Assembly (NCBI GenBank): GCA_017464225.1 | Contig: JAFUDW010000026.1 | Coordinates: forward strand, 1 to 23,936 | DNA from: Clostridia bacterium | GTDB taxonomy: Bacteria; Bacillota_A; Clostridia; Christensenellales; Aristaeellaceae | DNA: 23,936 nucleotides | Direction of reading: 5' to 3' | Shown: positions 22,252 to 23,936 of the stretch, piece after piece | Position numbering within the stretch: the first letter of the stretch is position 1 | How the letters are laid out: each line of letters starts with the position of its first letter | The notes under the pieces: model-generated | The model's input: the letters and a program-made list of their open reading frames with translations, nothing else | Told to the model about the DNA's origin: nothing | Databases searched by the model: none | Position numbers and translations under genes: made by a program

Positions 22252-23490
22252 ATGAACGAAAAGAAATACACGGTAGTCCAGAATTCCATGTTCAATATGA
22301 TCGGAACGCTGGTTTACTATGTTTGCCAGTGGCTGATGACCATGGCCGTTGTGCGCCTCAGCACGGATGGCAACATCGGCGACCTGCAGCTGAGCATGAC
22401 CGTGACCAATACCTTTTATACGCTGTCCAATTACAATATGCGCGCGTTCCAGATTTCCGATCTGAGGAACGAATACCTGCCCGGGCATTACGTGGCGGTC
22501 CGGCTGCTGACCTGCGGCGCTTCCTTTGTGCTGTGTGTGGGCTATGCCATGCTTTGGCGGTATCCGCTCAGGAGCGTGCTGTGCATCGCCCTTTATATGA
22601 TCTATCGCCTCAATGAGGCGGTGGCGGACGTGCTGCATGCCATCGATCAGAAGCACGCCCGTATGGATCACGTAATGGTTTCATATACCGCGCGGGGGAT
22701 CATGATGCTGCTGGCGTTCATCGCCTTGATCATGCTGACGGGCGATCTGCTGCTGGCTGTTTCCGCCATGGCGGTGATCACCTTTGCCGTGGTGCTGTTT
22801 TACGATATCCGCTGTACGCGGAGATATGACAGCATCCGTCCGCTGTTTGAGTGGCGCAGGATGAAGGGCATACTGACGGCCTGTTTCCCGGCCATGCTGG
22901 GAACGTTCTGTTTCACCTCCATCGTATCGATCCCCCGGCAAAACCTGGGCCGCGTGATGGGGCAGGATCTGCTTGGCTATTACGCTACGGTGGCCACGCC
23001 GCTGGTATTTGTACAGGTGCTGATCAACAGCCTGATGAACCCCACGCTCAGCGTGATTTCCCAGGCCCGGCAGGATAAGGATCATAAGCGGCTGATGGGC
23101 CTGACCGGACGGATGCTGCTGATCGTGTTCGGCGTGGGCGCGGCGTCGCTGGCGGGCATCGCGGCGCTGGGCAGGCCCGTGATGCGGCTGCTGTACGGCG
23201 AAAAAATCCTCCCCTATATTTCGCTGATGTACGCCGTCATCGGCTGCACCGTGCTGTATGCCGCCAGCAGCGTGGGCTTTAACCTGCTGATCATATTCAG
23301 AAAAATGTATACCTATCTGTTTATCTGCGCCGCCGCGCTCGCCGCCTCGGTGACGCTCAGCACGCCCATGATCCGCAGCTTCGGCGCCAACGGCGTAAGC
23401 TATTCGGTCATGATCGCTTACCTGTTCGCCGCCGTCGCGTCCTTTTCGGTCGTCCTGTCCCAGGTGCGCGGCTGGAGGAAAGGCGCGTAA
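22252..23490 (+). CDS. Wzx-type oligosaccharide flippase
   Basis: This 412-residue protein has about 12 hydrophobic segments and few charges between them, matching the MOP-superfamily flippases (Wzx, polysaccharide biosynthesis protein) that turn undecaprenyl-linked oligosaccharides to the outer face of the membrane. The N-terminal VVQNSMFNMIGTLVYYV and the basic FTSIVSIPRQNLGRVMGQD loop fit the family. I chose the ATG at 22252 because GGAG (22241-22244) is 7 nt upstream; an in-frame ATG at 22246 is only 1 nt from it. It is the last gene of the operon, and its presence indicates Wzx-dependent rather than ABC-transporter export. Confidence 0.9.
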   Translation: MNEKKYTVVQNSMFNMIGTLVYYVCQWLMTMAVVRLSTDGNIGDLQLSMTVTNTFYTLSNYNMRAFQISDLRNEYLPGHYVAVRLLTCGASFVLCVGYAMLWRYPLRSVLCIALYMIYRLNEAVADVLHAIDQKHARMDHVMVSYTARGIMMLLAFIALIMLTGDLLLAVSAMAVITFAVVLFYDIRCTRRYDSIRPLFEWRRMKGILTACFPAMLGTFCFTSIVSIPRQNLGRVMGQDLLGYYATVATPLVFVQVLINSLMNPTLSVISQARQDKDHKRLMGLTGRMLLIVFGVGAASLAGIAALGRPVMRLLYGEKILPYISLMYAVIGCTVLYAASSVGFNLLIIFRKMYTYLFICAAALAASVTLSTPMIRSFGANGVSYSVMIAYLFAAVASFSVVLSQVRGWRKGA

Positions 23491-23522
23491 GGTTCGCCCC
23501 GCGGGCAATACGAGTATGGGGA

Positions 23523-23871
23523 ACGATAAGGGCCTCCGCGGCCCTTATAATCCCGCGGCAGGGGACTTCGCCCCCTGCACCCATCCCGGCGAACAAAGTT
23601 GAATTCACTAACAAACGATTTGCGCCAGTTAAGCTTATGGGTTGTCGCGAAGAGGCCGTCTGAGGCAATGAAAAAGCTGTCTGCCGTCTGATATGAGCAA
23701 GCTCAATCAGCCGACATCCTGCTTTTTCGGGATTGCTACGCAATCCTTGGCCCGCGTCGCGTGCCTACCTCAGACTGGGGCTTGATAACGAAAGTTTCTA
23801 TGCATCACCTGCACCGGAAATGACGGCGGCTTGCCGACGTCAATGACGCGACAGCGTCATAGCGATCATAC
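23523..23871 (-). repeat. Right copy of the long inverted intergenic repeat
   Basis: This is the inverted partner of 8441-8680, with the same five blocks in the same order when read on the minus strand (23814-23871, 23757-23778, 23646-23661, 23572-23595, 23523-23539). It is about 110 bp longer, chiefly because of a 95-bp segment (23662-23756) containing the stem-loop at 23671-23727. It also contains two GC hairpins without U-runs: ATAAGGGCC/GGCCCTTAT (23526-23548) and GCAGGGG/CCCCTGC (23558-23578). No gene was seen anywhere in 23491-23936. Confidence 0.85.
23671..23727. terminator. Terminator-like stem-loop inserted in the right repeat
   Basis: AAAAAGC (23671-23677) pairs with GCTTTTT (23721-23727), and the inside folds further through TGTC/GACA, CTGAT/ATCAG and TGAGC/GCTCA around an AA loop. 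It has the A/T-ended shape of a bidirectional terminator and is the first such structure after the flippase gene, so it likely ends the glycan operon. Confidence 0.65.
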
Positions 23872-23896
23872 AGGGGCTGTTGCACTAAACCTCAGA

Positions 23897-23934
23897 AAAA
23901 AACGGAGAAGTTCGTGAGAACAACTCCGTTTTTT
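23897..23934. terminator. Bidirectional rho-independent terminator
   Basis: AAAAAACGGAG (23897-23907) and CTCCGTTTTTT (23924-23934) are perfect 11-bp arms, with a further GTTC/GAAC pair inside around a GTGA loop. T-runs are present in both directions. It sits just outside the right repeat, mirroring the terminator at 8398-8440 just outside the left repeat. Confidence 0.85.
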
Positions 23935-23936
23935 GC

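Overview
The window reads as chromosomal DNA of a GC-rich Firmicute, most likely a gut-type Clostridia relative. This is inferred from strong AGGAGG-type ribosome sites, textbook sigma-A promoters, LicD/DUF2304/DUF2142-type surface-glycan genes and a tripartite tricarboxylate (TTT) transporter next to Clostridia-like intergenic palindromes. No rRNA, tRNA, CRISPR array or transposase was found. Essentially all of the sequence outside three intergenic stretches (1-428, 8239-8730, 23491-23936) is explained by 19 genes.

Region 1 (about 360-8440) is an uptake and hydrolysis locus. Six minus-strand genes run from 6221 down to 429: tctC-tctB-tctA (substrate-binding protein, small and large membrane subunits), two alpha/beta hydrolases and a metallo-beta-lactamase-fold hydrolase. 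They end at a strong terminator (363-411). Two LysR regulators lie divergently on the plus strand with a 4-nt ATGA overlap, ending at a terminator at 8398-8440. The divergent promoters share one -35 region (6326-6332). My reading is that a carboxylate or ester/lactone enters through the TTT system and is cleaved by the three hydrolases, under LysR control. The substrate cannot be read from sequence.

Region 2 (about 8680-23520) is a surface-glycan assembly island. A double-domain GT2 glycosyltransferase (minus) diverges from an eleven-gene plus-strand operon driven by a perfect-spacing promoter at 10684-10712: methyltransferase/WsaF-like fusion, GT4-like transferase, DUF2142 membrane protein, GT2, dolichol-phosphate-mannose-synthase-like GT2, DUF2304 protein, LicD phosphotransferase, IspD/TarI-like cytidylyltransferase, D-2-hydroxyacid dehydrogenase, GT2 and a Wzx-type flippase. 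Together they look able to build, methyl-cap, phospho-decorate and export a lipid-linked oligosaccharide. No initiating sugar-phosphate transferase, obvious Wzy polymerase or nucleotide-sugar synthesis genes are visible, so the locus depends on genes elsewhere.

The most unusual points are: (i) the island is bracketed by two copies of a long intergenic element in inverted orientation, with five collinear matching blocks (8441-8680 against 23523-23871); (ii) the LicD - IspD-like - hydroxyacid dehydrogenase trio may form and transfer an unusual CDP-activated group; (iii) the modules known together in WsaE/WsaF-type S-layer glycan enzymes appear here in a reshuffled, divergently encoded arrangement; (iv) the TTT operon carries three hydrolases, one of which lacks the usual catalytic acid.
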